Both the position numbers and the translations under genes were made by a program. From assembly GCA_963667205.1 (NCBI GenBank), contig OY762959.1, positions 434,001 to 498,000 of the forward strand: a stretch of 64,000 nucleotides of DNA, written 5' to 3'. The notes under the pieces were generated by a model that ran no database searches, was not told the origin of the DNA, and saw only the letters and a list, made by a program, of their open reading frames with translations. This DNA comes from CF-162 sp963667205 (GTDB taxonomy: Bacteria; Chloroflexota; Dehalococcoidia; SM23-28-2; RBG-16-64-32). Numbering within the stretch: position 1 is the stretch's first letter; each line of letters starts with the position of its first letter. Positions 56,896 to 64,000 of the stretch are shown one piece after another.

Positions 56896-57245
56896 AAGCG
56901 GCGGGGGAATTTCAGTCTATCGAGGCGGGCGTTTAGGCTCAACGAGAAGCGAACTGGGGAACGCCCGCTTCGGGTCTTCGCGAGCGTTCCCGGAACGCTC
57001 ACCTTCTCCGGGCCTTAACCGAGGCAGCAAGGATTGGTTCAGACGTCGCGCCGGTATGACAACTCGCTTCAGGATCGGTCCTCTTTCGGTCAACGGCCAG
57101 CGAAAGGACGGGGCCAATGGGGGCTGTGAAGACTTCACGGGAGTAACACAAATAGGGGGGCGCGTCATATAGATCGGACGGATTTACCAAATCAGAACGC
57201 GCTCACACGATCCGGAGGGTTCGTTTCAGCACAGGAGAGATGATC
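56896..57245 (+). other. Structured leader region of the TasA-like gene set
   Basis: 350 bp between the divergent ABC exporter and the first TasA-like gene, with no coding potential I accept. It contains a strong hairpin (57078-57109: GTC and CTTTCG pair with CGAAAG and GAC, 9 bp) and a near-perfect dyad GTGAAG-A-CTTCAC (57126-57138). I compared it by eye with cyclic-di-GMP riboswitch consensus patterns and found no match. A long structured leader before matrix-protein genes still suggests RNA-level control. A good ribosome site (GGAGAG) lies before the start at 57246. Confidence 0.4.
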
Positions 57246-57848
57246 ATGGTACGGAAACTTATAGGCACGATCGCGACGATGGGGGTTCTGGTCGCTGTAC
57301 TGAGCTTGAGCGTGCTGGCTCTGTTTACAGACAGTGACGCGGTGGGGACAAACTCCTTCGCCACGGGCACTCTGAGCCTTACGACGTCGCCAACGAGCAC
57401 GGTCTGGACGGCCGTGACGGACGGCGCACCCGGGGACAAGGCAACCGGCGCGCTAACAGTCACGAACGGTGGGTCGCTGGCGTTGCGGTACGCGGTGACC
57501 GGCGCCAATACTGACGCCACACTGTCGGCCGCGATGAACCTGAGGATCGGACTGCAGGTGGGTGGCAGCTGCGACTTCCCTTACCACAACAACGACGGCA
57601 CGACGAGCACGCTGACCGATGACACCGAGTTGGTGGCTACCACGCTGGACACCGCTGCGCTAATCGGTAGCTCTGCCCAGGGTCAGGACGCCACGCCCGG
57701 CGGCGGCGATCGCACACTTGCGGCCTCGGGTAGTGAGGTGCTCTGCTTCGCCGTTGTGCTGCCCGACACGGCGACCAGCACGGTGGCCGGCCTGAGCAAC
57801 ACGAGCACCTTCACGTTCGACTCCGAGCAAACCAAGAACAACCCGTAG
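57246..57848 (+). CDS. TasA/camelysin-like exported protein 1
   Basis: A 200-residue protein with a signal segment (LIGTIATMGVLVAVLSLSVLALFTDSD). The signal peptide ends in the TasA/CalY-type pattern LALFTDSDAVGTNSFATGTLSL, which in Bacillus marks substrates of SipW. The mature part is a beta-sandwich-like region rich in Thr, Ser and Gly (VTNGGSLALRYAVTG) with two Cys that could pair. Start ATG 57246 has GGAGAG 6 nt upstream; ATG 57240 lies too close to it. Immediately downstream is a SipW-like peptidase, and after it another protein of this type. TasA proteins form fibres in biofilm matrix. Confidence 0.75.
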   Translation: MVRKLIGTIATMGVLVAVLSLSVLALFTDSDAVGTNSFATGTLSLTTSPTSTVWTAVTDGAPGDKATGALTVTNGGSLALRYAVTGANTDATLSAAMNLRIGLQVGGSCDFPYHNNDGTTSTLTDDTELVATTLDTAALIGSSAQGQDATPGGGDRTLAASGSEVLCFAVVLPDTATSTVAGLSNTSTFTFDSEQTKNNP

Positions 57849-57877
57849 ACGAGAATCCAGGCGGAAAGTAAGACGCG

Positions 57878-58474
57878 ATGAGGGAGACAGGCACCTGGCG
57901 TCCGGGGGACGTCGAACAGGTTTCGGCGAAGCCTCTGCCCGTAATTGGTAGAGGATTCCGTCTTGCTCTGCTGGCGACCGTAACCCACCGGGCGATGCTG
58001 ATTATCATGGCCTGCTTCGCCCTGGCGCTATCCTTGGCAGTCGTACCGAATATTCTGGGTTATCCCACGGTAACAGCCCAAGGAGGCAGCATGGGGAACT
58101 CGCTCCCCCGCGGTAGTTTGGCGATCATGAGCTGGGTACCGGCTGATGAGGTTGTGCCCGGTAACGTGATCGTCATCGGCCGCGAGGGCTCCGGAACGAG
58201 CCAGAAAATTCACCGTGTCATCTCCATTGAGGAGCAGGGCGATGACCTCGTCGCCGTGACGAAGGGCGACGCTAATCCAACGGCGGACGCGGATCTTCAG
58301 CTTCTGGAGGGCCGGGTGTCCGTTCACTCCTACACGATCCCCTACCTTGGCTACACAGCGGACTTCCTGCGCACGCCGGCGGGGTGGACGCTGTTCGTCC
58401 TGCTTCCGATGATCGCAGTGTGCCTACTGACGCTGCGCGACATCTGGTCTTCTCAGGACAGACCTGCTTCCTAG
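57878..58474 (+). CDS. SipW-like (ER-type) signal peptidase I
   Basis: A 198-residue membrane protein with helices at about 36-60 and 170-190. The catalytic Ser is in TAQGGSMGNSLPRGS (Ser71). The position of the bacterial catalytic Lys is taken by His in KIHRVISIEEQ (His112), which is the Ser-His arrangement of ER-type enzymes such as B. subtilis SipW. VTKGDANPTAD is the conserved box D/E. The gene lies between two TasA-like genes, so it is their likely dedicated peptidase. A 29-nt gap from the previous stop indicates an operon. Confidence 0.88.
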   Translation: MRETGTWRPGDVEQVSAKPLPVIGRGFRLALLATVTHRAMLIIMACFALALSLAVVPNILGYPTVTAQGGSMGNSLPRGSLAIMSWVPADEVVPGNVIVIGREGSGTSQKIHRVISIEEQGDDLVAVTKGDANPTADADLQLLEGRVSVHSYTIPYLGYTADFLRTPAGWTLFVLLPMIAVCLLTLRDIWSSQDRPAS

Positions 58475-58487
58475 TGCCTGATGCGTC

Positions 58488-59105
58488 ATGAATACGATCC
58501 GCGTTTCGGTGGCAATCATATGGCTGACAGCAGCTGTGATGGTCGCTGGCTTCGCGGCCAGCGCCGTGGGCCTCTTTGCGGACTCTGATCCAGTCGGGGG
58601 CAACACATTTGCCACTGCAGCTCGGCTGAACCTCCAGGAAAACGATAAGGACATGTCGACCGCTATCTCTCCGATGGGGAACATCGACACGAACGACGGG
58701 GCGACCGACTACTTCACCGCTACTTCGCAGATAACGTCGGCTTCCAACGACACGGACTGGACGCTGGTGCTGGTGCTCAGGGACAAGCCGGACGTGGCGG
58801 CGCCCGCGACCATCACGGTGTGGTGGCAGAACGGCGGCGCCTGCAGCGGCGGCTCCGTGCCAGGTCAGATCTTCGCCACCGGCTCAGTGACGGTGCCGAT
58901 CGCCGTCGACCTGCAGGGGGTAAGCCTGACCGTAACGAAGGTGGGCGGCACAGTGAGCCACACGTTCGTGAGCGGCGACCTGCTGTGCATGTCGCTCGAG
59001 AACACCGGGACGAGCAACGCTCAAGACATCAAGTCCTACGCCAACACGGTCTCCACCAGCGGCACCGCAGGCGTGTCGCGCCTGATAGGGTCCTTCAGCC
59101 ACTGA
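58488..59105 (+). CDS. TasA/camelysin-like exported protein 2
   Basis: A 205-residue protein with a signal segment (VAIIWLTAAVMVAGFAASAVGLFADSD) followed by the same pattern as the first one (GLFADSDPVGGNTFATAARLNL). The mature domain is again Thr/Ser-rich beta structure (TDWTLVLVLRDKPDVAAPATITVWW, VSLTVTKVGGTVSHTFVSGDLLCMSLENTGTS). Two Cys may form a disulfide. It is 13 nt after the peptidase gene. The two fibre-type proteins differ enough to be a major and a minor or anchoring subunit. Confidence 0.75.
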   Translation: MNTIRVSVAIIWLTAAVMVAGFAASAVGLFADSDPVGGNTFATAARLNLQENDKDMSTAISPMGNIDTNDGATDYFTATSQITSASNDTDWTLVLVLRDKPDVAAPATITVWWQNGGACSGGSVPGQIFATGSVTVPIAVDLQGVSLTVTKVGGTVSHTFVSGDLLCMSLENTGTSNAQDIKSYANTVSTSGTAGVSRLIGSFSH

Positions 59106-59230
59106 GTTCAGGCCCCTCTCTAGACCGCTCGACCCGCGGCCGCGCGAACAGGTAGCGGCCAGCGAGCTATGTGACGTGGGCTACAGTCCAGCCCGAGAGA
59201 TCCCGATAAACTCGGGCTAAAGGAGGCGAA

Positions 59231-59719
59231 ATGGGATCATTTACCACAAGCGTACGGATCGACGCGCCGCGGGACAGGGTTTGGGAGGTGCTCTCCGACC
59301 TCGGCTCCATCTATAAGTGGAACCCGGGCATCACACACTCGTTCTCGACATCGGACGCCGCGATGGGAGAGGACGCGATGCGCCAGTGTGATCTGCCGGG
59401 AGGAGGCTTCCTCCGCGAACGCGCCCACAACTGGAGCGAGGGCGAGGGCTTCACGATCGAGATCTATGAGTCGTCGCTGCCGATGAAGGAGAGCTCCGTC
59501 GACTTCCGCGCGAAGGCGGCGGGCGAGGCGACAGTCATCGACCTGAAGGTAGACTACAAGCTCAAGTACGGCCCGCTGGGTGCGCTGCTGGACGCGGCGT
59601 TCGCCGGACGCTAGGCCAGAAGCGGGATGAACGATATGCTGGCGGGCCTCAAGGATTATGTCGAGACCGGCAAGCAGGCGAACCCGACGGCGGCCGAAGC
59701 GCCGGCCGCGGCTGCCTGA
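59231..59719 (+). pseudogene. SRPBCC (polyketide cyclase-like) protein with an in-frame amber codon
   Basis: Encodes a START/SRPBCC-type ligand-binding fold: SFTTSVRIDAPRDRVWEVLSDLGSIYKWNPGI, then DYKLKYGPLGALLDAAFAGR. A TAG at 59612-59614 ends the first part at 127 residues, but the same frame continues with ARSGMNDMLAGLKDYVETGKQ, the expected C-terminal helix, to TGA 59717-59719. CAG to TAG is the simplest change. Full length would be 162 residues, normal for the family. Loss of the C-terminal helix that closes the pocket probably abolishes function. Confidence 0.75.
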
Positions 59720-59819
59720 GGAGTAACGCCGGGAGGCACAGCGGGAAACCGAACCCCGGCTAACGGTCCGAACGGTGTCCGGTCGAGATGCCCGCTCCCC
59801 CTAGAGGGCGTCCCGTTCG

Positions 59820-60710
59820 TCAGGTGACGGGCGCGAGGCGGCGCTTTTGCCACCAGCGATCGATGGCGATGACGACGACGGTTCCAATCGCCGTCAATCC
59901 TACCGCGCCGACTGCCATCTCAACGAGCTCGCTGTCGCTAAGGAATGATGGCGGCGGAAAGGCACCAAACCAGACGTAGTACAGCAACTGGCACGCCGGT
60001 AAGATGAGCAGGAAGGCCATGGCATGGCGGAAGAAGAACTCTCCGAATGCCGCCGCGCCAACGCGCCGCCAGCGCAGCCACGCCGCGGCACCCATCCACG
60101 TCATCACGAGCGGCCCGAGGAACCACTTTTCGCCCTCGATGATGCCGACGGCGCGCTCGACGCCGTGGGCGACCCCGAGGAACAGCGCCAGATAGGCGTT
60201 GCCGGTCCGCCCCTCCCGATCGTAGATGAGGAACCAGCCCATCACGAAGAAGAGCGGGAAGAACTGGACGTAGTGGGAGAGCCCTTCGTCGAGGAAGTAG
60301 ATGAGGTCGTAGACGGCCCCGTCGGTGATCCCTTCTCGCTCGCGTGAGAGTACCTCGAGAGTGTCAGTGACGTGGATACCGACGCCGTAGAGGATGATCG
60401 CGATCGCAACGGTCCCGATGAGCTGCAGCCGGCGGTGCTTCTTGAGAGCCTCCGGGTCGGTTGGCACGTCGCCGAACACGTCGGTGTTGACCTGGTGCAG
60501 CGAGAACCAGATCACGGGGCCGTAGAAGATGATCTCCACCCAGAGGTAGCTGGGGATGTTGTTGACCCACGTGTAACAGATGAAGTCGAAGCCCAGGATG
60601 CGCCCGAGGAAGTCGCACAAGATGGCGGTGTAAAGGCGGGCGAACACCACCACGCTGAACCAGAAGACCGCACTGGTACGGACCCTGGTGATGCCCTCGA
60701 TCTTGCTCAC
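59820..60710 (-). CDS. Polytopic membrane protein of unknown function
   Basis: A 296-residue protein with about seven transmembrane helices (for example AVFWFSVVVFARLYTAILC, IIFYGPVIWFSLHQVN, LIGTVAIAIILYGVGIHV, VQFFPLFFVMGWFLIY, NAYLALFLGVAHGVERAVG). Conserved-looking polar residues in membrane segments include His-Val-Thr-Asp (GIHVTDTLE), Glu-Gly-Leu-Ser-His (DEGLSHYV) and GVAHGVERA, a pattern seen in metal-dependent membrane hydrolases and desaturase-like proteins. No family can be named. It is in the same direction as the EEP gene upstream (8 nt apart). Confidence 0.7.
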   Translation of the reverse strand: MSKIEGITRVRTSAVFWFSVVVFARLYTAILCDFLGRILGFDFICYTWVNNIPSYLWVEIIFYGPVIWFSLHQVNTDVFGDVPTDPEALKKHRRLQLIGTVAIAIILYGVGIHVTDTLEVLSREREGITDGAVYDLIYFLDEGLSHYVQFFPLFFVMGWFLIYDREGRTGNAYLALFLGVAHGVERAVGIIEGEKWFLGPLVMTWMGAAAWLRWRRVGAAAFGEFFFRHAMAFLLILPACQLLYYVWFGAFPPPSFLSDSELVEMAVGAVGLTAIGTVVVIAIDRWWQKRRLAPVT

Positions 60711-60717
60711 GACCGAA

Positions 60718-61689
60718 TCATAAGGTGAGGCGGGCCCACACGGGAAGATGATCCGATAAGCTGCCCCAGACCGCGCGCGGGCCGACGCCCGACCCGGTGA
60801 AGCGAACGCCCCGGCCGAAGATCAAATCGATGGCTGCGCCGGAGTCCGTGGTGATGCGCTCGGTTGGCGCGAGCATGGCGTGTGCATCCTCGTAGCCGGC
60901 CGCGATGAGGGCGCTGGTGGCGGGCTCCCCCGGGCGCTCTTCCCGGCCCGACTCAAGGTAACTGCCGACGTTCATGTCACCGCCTATGACGACGCCCTGC
61001 TGCAGCTCAGCGGCGTCGTCGATCAACTCTTGGGCCTGGGCTTCACGATAGGCGTCTGAACTGCGGCTGCCCTGACCGCGCTGGCCCGACTCGAAGTGGA
61101 CGGAATAGAGGCGGAGCGTCCGGTCGCCGAGGCGGACGTCGGCGGCTACGGCGACGCGGCCGCCGAGACGCGGCTCGCCGATGTGGAGGATGCGCTGCAG
61201 TGTGCTGTGCCAGCTCCGGGCGCGCTGGTGGCGGATCAGCCTGACGTTGCCAAGGGGGAATCGCGAGAGGATCGCGTTGCCGTGCTCGCAGCGACGGCGC
61301 ACGCTTCCGCCCGGACCCCAGAAGCGCGGCAGCTCAATGAACTCGACGCCGTAGATGTAGCACATGCCGAGCGCGCGGGCGTACTCTCGGGCAACGTTGC
61401 GATTGCCGCTGCGCGTGCAGCCGCGGTCGGCCTCGTTGACGAGGAGGATGTCCGGGGCCGGCATTCCGGCGTCGCCGGCGAAGGCCCGCAGCTGATCGTC
61501 CAGACGATGGCCGCGCTGCACGTTGTAGGCGCAGAGAACGAGCCCGCCGGCGGGCTCTGCGGGCCGGGGAATGAAGTTCGCGCCCTCGATAGTGCAATCG
61601 GGGTGAGTGGGGCTGCGGCTCCCGCTGCAGAGCCGGTCGCGCTCAGGATCGGGCTCTCGTTGTTGCCAGGGGAACTCTAGCCACGACAT
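60718..61689 (-). CDS. Endonuclease/exonuclease/phosphatase (EEP) family hydrolase
   Basis: A 323-residue protein with the EEP catalytic set: Asn in CAYNVQRG, Glu in LLVNEADRG, the GNAILSRFPL loop, YSVHFESG (His), GGDMNVGSY (Asp, Asn) and the C-terminal SDHLPVWARL (Asp-His). Cysteines near residues 30 and 94 are unusual. ATG 61689 (MSWLEFPW) is a likely start; the frame extends to 61752 overlapping the upstream dockerin gene's end. No signal peptide is evident. Such enzymes cleave phosphodiesters in nucleic acids, lipids or inositol phosphates; the substrate is unknown. Confidence 0.8.
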   Translation of the reverse strand: MSWLEFPWQQREPDPERDRLCSGSRSPTHPDCTIEGANFIPRPAEPAGGLVLCAYNVQRGHRLDDQLRAFAGDAGMPAPDILLVNEADRGCTRSGNRNVAREYARALGMCYIYGVEFIELPRFWGPGGSVRRRCEHGNAILSRFPLGNVRLIRHQRARSWHSTLQRILHIGEPRLGGRVAVAADVRLGDRTLRLYSVHFESGQRGQGSRSSDAYREAQAQELIDDAAELQQGVVIGGDMNVGSYLESGREERPGEPATSALIAAGYEDAHAMLAPTERITTDSGAAIDLIFGRGVRFTGSGVGPRAVWGSLSDHLPVWARLTL

Positions 61690-61730
61690 CGCGATAGGTG
61701 CGAGCTCGATATCACTCTGCCGTGTGTCGG

Positions 61731-63404
61731 CTAGGGAGCGGGCACGACGCAATCGAAGCCGAAGGTGGTGACCCCCACGTTGTTAGTAAGGTCGGGATCG
61801 AAGACCGGGAGCAGGGGGTTGCCGATCGGTGAAACGGCCATCTCCTGATTGGTGAAAGTGACGCTGAACGGCCAGGGCGGCGCCGGGCCGACGAGAGGGA
61901 AGCAGCGGAGGAAGAGGGCGCGGGTGAACGTGGAGACGATCTCGGCGTCTGGGTCGAGGTTGCCCTGGAAGTGGATGTTGTTGACCGGCAGCAGGCAATC
62001 GGGGTCGGCGCCAGCAAAGTCGATGAGCGTATCGCCGTCGTTGTCGACGCCGTCGAAGCAGGTGCCGCCGTTGACGGAGGGCTGGCCTCCGGTATCGCCC
62101 TCGCCGCAGGGGACGTCATTGTCGACGAGGCCGTCGAAGAACGTGCAGGTGTCGCCCGGGAGCGCCACCCAGTAAAACCAGGCTGCGGTCTGCCCGACGA
62201 TCTCCAGGTCCCACCAGAAGTCAACGACGACCGGGTCGGGGAAGGGGCCGTTGTTCTGCGTGGTCCAGGTGACCGCTCCCTGCTCGAACTGCGCCGCCGG
62301 GAAGTTGGCTGGGAAGCCAACGAAGCCGACGCCCACAACTTCGATGTCGGCGCCGCCGACGGTGACGAGGAAGTTGAAGCAGATTTCGTTGTTGGCGGGG
62401 TTGGATTCGGCGGCGGCGCCATTGACTATCGCCACCTGCTTGCAGATGTTGAACTCCTTGATGCCGACGTCAGTGCAGGAGATCTCGAAGTCCTGCTGCT
62501 CTGTGACGCCGATGTTGACCGGAGCCTGGTATGACGGCGGCGGCGGGACGAAGAACGGATCGAAGGTGCAGCCGGCCGGCGGATCGGGGGCGTAGGAGTC
62601 CTGAGCGGTGACCTCGATGCTACCGAAGGGGAACGGCGCCCCGTTGTTCCGGGTCGTGTTGCTGAACCGCACGAGAGTGGGCGTGTCGATGGCCATCTGC
62701 TCGGGGAGGATGAGGGCGGTCAGGTCGACGACTTGCATGTCGATGGGAGTTATGCCGGGCGGAAACGTCGGCGTCGGGGCCAATGGCGTTGGCGAGGGTG
62801 TTGGCGTCGCCGGCAGTAGCTCGGCCACCGGCTCGCCGGCGTCGTGATCCTCGGCCAGAGGGAACTCAAGCAGGAAGGAGCCGAAGCCGGCGATCTGATT
62901 CTCTTCTTCGTTAGCGCCGCCGGGGTTGATGACGATCGGGTCGCCGATAGCGAAGCCCTGTTCGCCGGCGACTTCGATCTCAGTACTGCCGGCGGCCGCT
63001 GGCGCTGTAAGCGTGGTCGCAGCGGCGACGGCGAACCCAAGCAGCGGGCAACCGGCCGCCTGCATAACGCCTAGCGCCGCGTCGAAGCGCAGGAGTTTGA
63101 GCGAATCGACGGGCGTGACTTCACCGCTGCAATCGACATCGCCCCAGGGATGCGGCGAGGTACCCTGGACATCGACGACCTGTCCGAGGTTGGGGCAGCC
63201 ACCCGTGTTGGTGGTGAGGCCGGCGTCAAAGCGCAGGGTGAGCAGGGAGTCAACCGGGTCGACGGAACCGGAGCAGTTGGCGTCGCCCCAGGCGTTGAGG
63301 TCGAAGTTGCCAGTGGCGCCGCCGGAAGGCCCGTTCGACAGCAGGGCCACCATGAGAAAGGCGGCGGCCGATGCAACGACAACGATAAACGGGCGGCTCA
63401 TCAT
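61731..63404 (-). CDS. Exported dockerin-repeat surface protein
   Basis: A 557-residue protein with a signal peptide (IVVVASAAAFLMVALLS). Two dockerin type I-like repeats follow (WGDANCSGSVDPVDSLLTLRFDAGL and WGDVDCSGEVTPVDSLKLLRFDAAL), each with Cys-bearing calcium-loop sequences, then a beta region (EIEVAGEQGFAIGDPIVINPGGANEEENQI) and a Pro/Thr linker (ATPTPSPTPLAPTPTFPPG). The C-terminal 340 residues contain CARDB-like beta repeats (VVDLTALILPEQMAIDTPTLVRFSNTTRN, DIEVVGVGFVGFP) and an Asp-rich CFDGVDNDGDTLIDFAGADPDC calcium loop. Surface display is likely. No cohesin partner is in the window. Confidence 0.8.
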   Translation of the reverse strand: MMSRPFIVVVASAAAFLMVALLSNGPSGGATGNFDLNAWGDANCSGSVDPVDSLLTLRFDAGLTTNTGGCPNLGQVVDVQGTSPHPWGDVDCSGEVTPVDSLKLLRFDAALGVMQAAGCPLLGFAVAAATTLTAPAAAGSTEIEVAGEQGFAIGDPIVINPGGANEEENQIAGFGSFLLEFPLAEDHDAGEPVAELLPATPTPSPTPLAPTPTFPPGITPIDMQVVDLTALILPEQMAIDTPTLVRFSNTTRNNGAPFPFGSIEVTAQDSYAPDPPAGCTFDPFFVPPPPSYQAPVNIGVTEQQDFEISCTDVGIKEFNICKQVAIVNGAAAESNPANNEICFNFLVTVGGADIEVVGVGFVGFPANFPAAQFEQGAVTWTTQNNGPFPDPVVVDFWWDLEIVGQTAAWFYWVALPGDTCTFFDGLVDNDVPCGEGDTGGQPSVNGGTCFDGVDNDGDTLIDFAGADPDCLLPVNNIHFQGNLDPDAEIVSTFTRALFLRCFPLVGPAPPWPFSVTFTNQEMAVSPIGNPLLPVFDPDLTNNVGVTTFGFDCVVPAP

Positions 63405-63602
63405 CAGCTAACTCCTCTGTTTTGAACGCGGCAATCTTAGCACGCGCGGGTTCCAGCCCGTCAGACCGGAATCCCCCAGCGACGCGGTGCTCAGGGTGCC
63501 GTCGCCGCTCGTCTCAGCGACGAGGTGGCTCTGGCGCCTGCTTCCCGCGGCCCCCGAATATTCGCTTGCGCCCACGAACGCGTGCTCGCCTCGTATGCGA
63601 GC

Positions 63603-64000
63603 CTACGGCCCGTACTCTACCTGCACGCTGGCGCCTATCGACGGACAGCCCAACGGTTGTACGACAGCGAACCCGGCGTCGAAGCGCAGTAGCTTCAGGC
63701 TGTCCACCGGCGTGATCGAGCTGCCGCAGTCGACATCGCCCCAGAGCTGCTGCTGAACTGCGCCCGCGGTTCCCCGTGCCGGCAGAGTGAAGATGGCCGA
63801 AAGCGGCTGTTTCATATCGGGACAGCCTGCCAGCGACCCCACGGGTAGGGCGGCGTCCGAGCGCAGAGTGATCAGCGAATCGATCGGGTTGGGCTCGCCG
63901 TCGCAGTTGTTGTCGCCCCAACGCCCGAGGAGAATGATCGGCGTCGGCCCGCCGCTCGAACTCGGGCTGAGCGTGGGTGTCGGCGTGGTTGTAGGAGTCG
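63603..64000 (-). CDS. Dockerin-repeat protein, C-terminal part (runs off the window)
   Basis: The frame is open to the window edge. It starts with a Thr/Pro/Ser-rich linker (TPTTTPTPTLSPSSSGGPTP), then two dockerin-like repeats: WGDNNCDGEPNPIDSLITLRSDAAL and WGDVDCGSSITPVDSLKLLRFDAGF, ending near CPSIGASVQVEYGP. The N-terminus lies beyond 64000. Here the repeats are C-terminal, unlike the N-terminal pairs of the two other dockerin proteins. The 198 bp between it and the next gene hold nothing recognisable. Confidence 0.75.
   Translation of the reverse strand, partial: TPTTTPTPTLSPSSSGGPTPIILLGRWGDNNCDGEPNPIDSLITLRSDAALPVGSLAGCPDMKQPLSAIFTLPARGTAGAVQQQLWGDVDCGSSITPVDSLKLLRFDAGFAVVQPLGCPSIGASVQVEYGP

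Noticed and set aside
56896..57245. Cyclic-di-GMP riboswitch before the TasA-like genes
   Set aside because: The hairpins do not reproduce the conserved GEMM cores by eye; left as an unassigned structured leader.

Overview
The window looks like the chromosome of an uncultured, high-GC bacterium, most likely Chloroflexota of the Dehalococcoidia type. This is inference: the evidence is exported proteins carrying paired dockerin-type repeats (WGDxDCSG...DSLKxLRFDAG), an archaeal-type phosphoglycerate mutase, DUF3179 and DUF1015 genes, and many genes whose -10 box lies about 7-12 nt before the start codon. No rRNA, CRISPR array or complete tRNA was seen. | 1-4400 is an insertion-sequence scrap-yard: two IS6-type elements in opposite orientation, pieces of at least two IS3-type elements, and a branched-chain-amino-acid-type binding-protein gene broken by an exact 107-bp tandem duplication. 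| 4496-7570 is the right end of an integrative element (XRE regulator, ImmA-like zinc peptidase, two mini-genes, large serine recombinase) that stops inside comEC; the comEC 5' part is missing. | 7572-25100 is core chromosome: rph, HIT, DUF1015, serine biosynthesis (an HTH-serA fusion, a class V aminotransferase and a histidine-phosphatase candidate for the last step), a low-GC TIR gene inserted among them, selA, an HxlR regulator facing a DinB gene broken by a 44-nt homopolymer, two DNA-3-methyladenine glycosylases, apgM and tpiA. | 25107-35750: a DUF1772 gene is split into two halves that rejoin exactly when 10,161 bp are removed. The insert carries a dockerin protein, rtcB, a tRNA 3'-end scar, an IS, a truncated MMPL transporter, a P450, several gene stubs and an unknown truncated gene. 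| 35900-53300 is housekeeping again: miaA, an ABC transporter with a frameshifted ATPase, dapF, flavoenzymes, a frameshifted degV, plsY, HD-GYP, then a thiol-redox cluster (dsbA, ccdA, two thioredoxin-fold genes, a Crp/Fnr regulator, DUF3179), a trehalose-synthase-type glycosyltransferase and a CoA-transferase. | 53345-64000 is envelope-oriented: a heterodimeric ABC exporter with one degenerate ATP site, a TasA-like / SipW-like peptidase / TasA-like gene set, a membrane protein, an EEP-family hydrolase and two dockerin-repeat surface proteins, the last running off the window. | Recurrent themes are gene decay (stubs, nonsense codons, frameshifts at simple repeats), a dispersed palindromic repeat in six copies, and promoters that would give leaderless mRNAs. 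Several frameshifts could be assembly or sequencing errors and should be checked against reads first.
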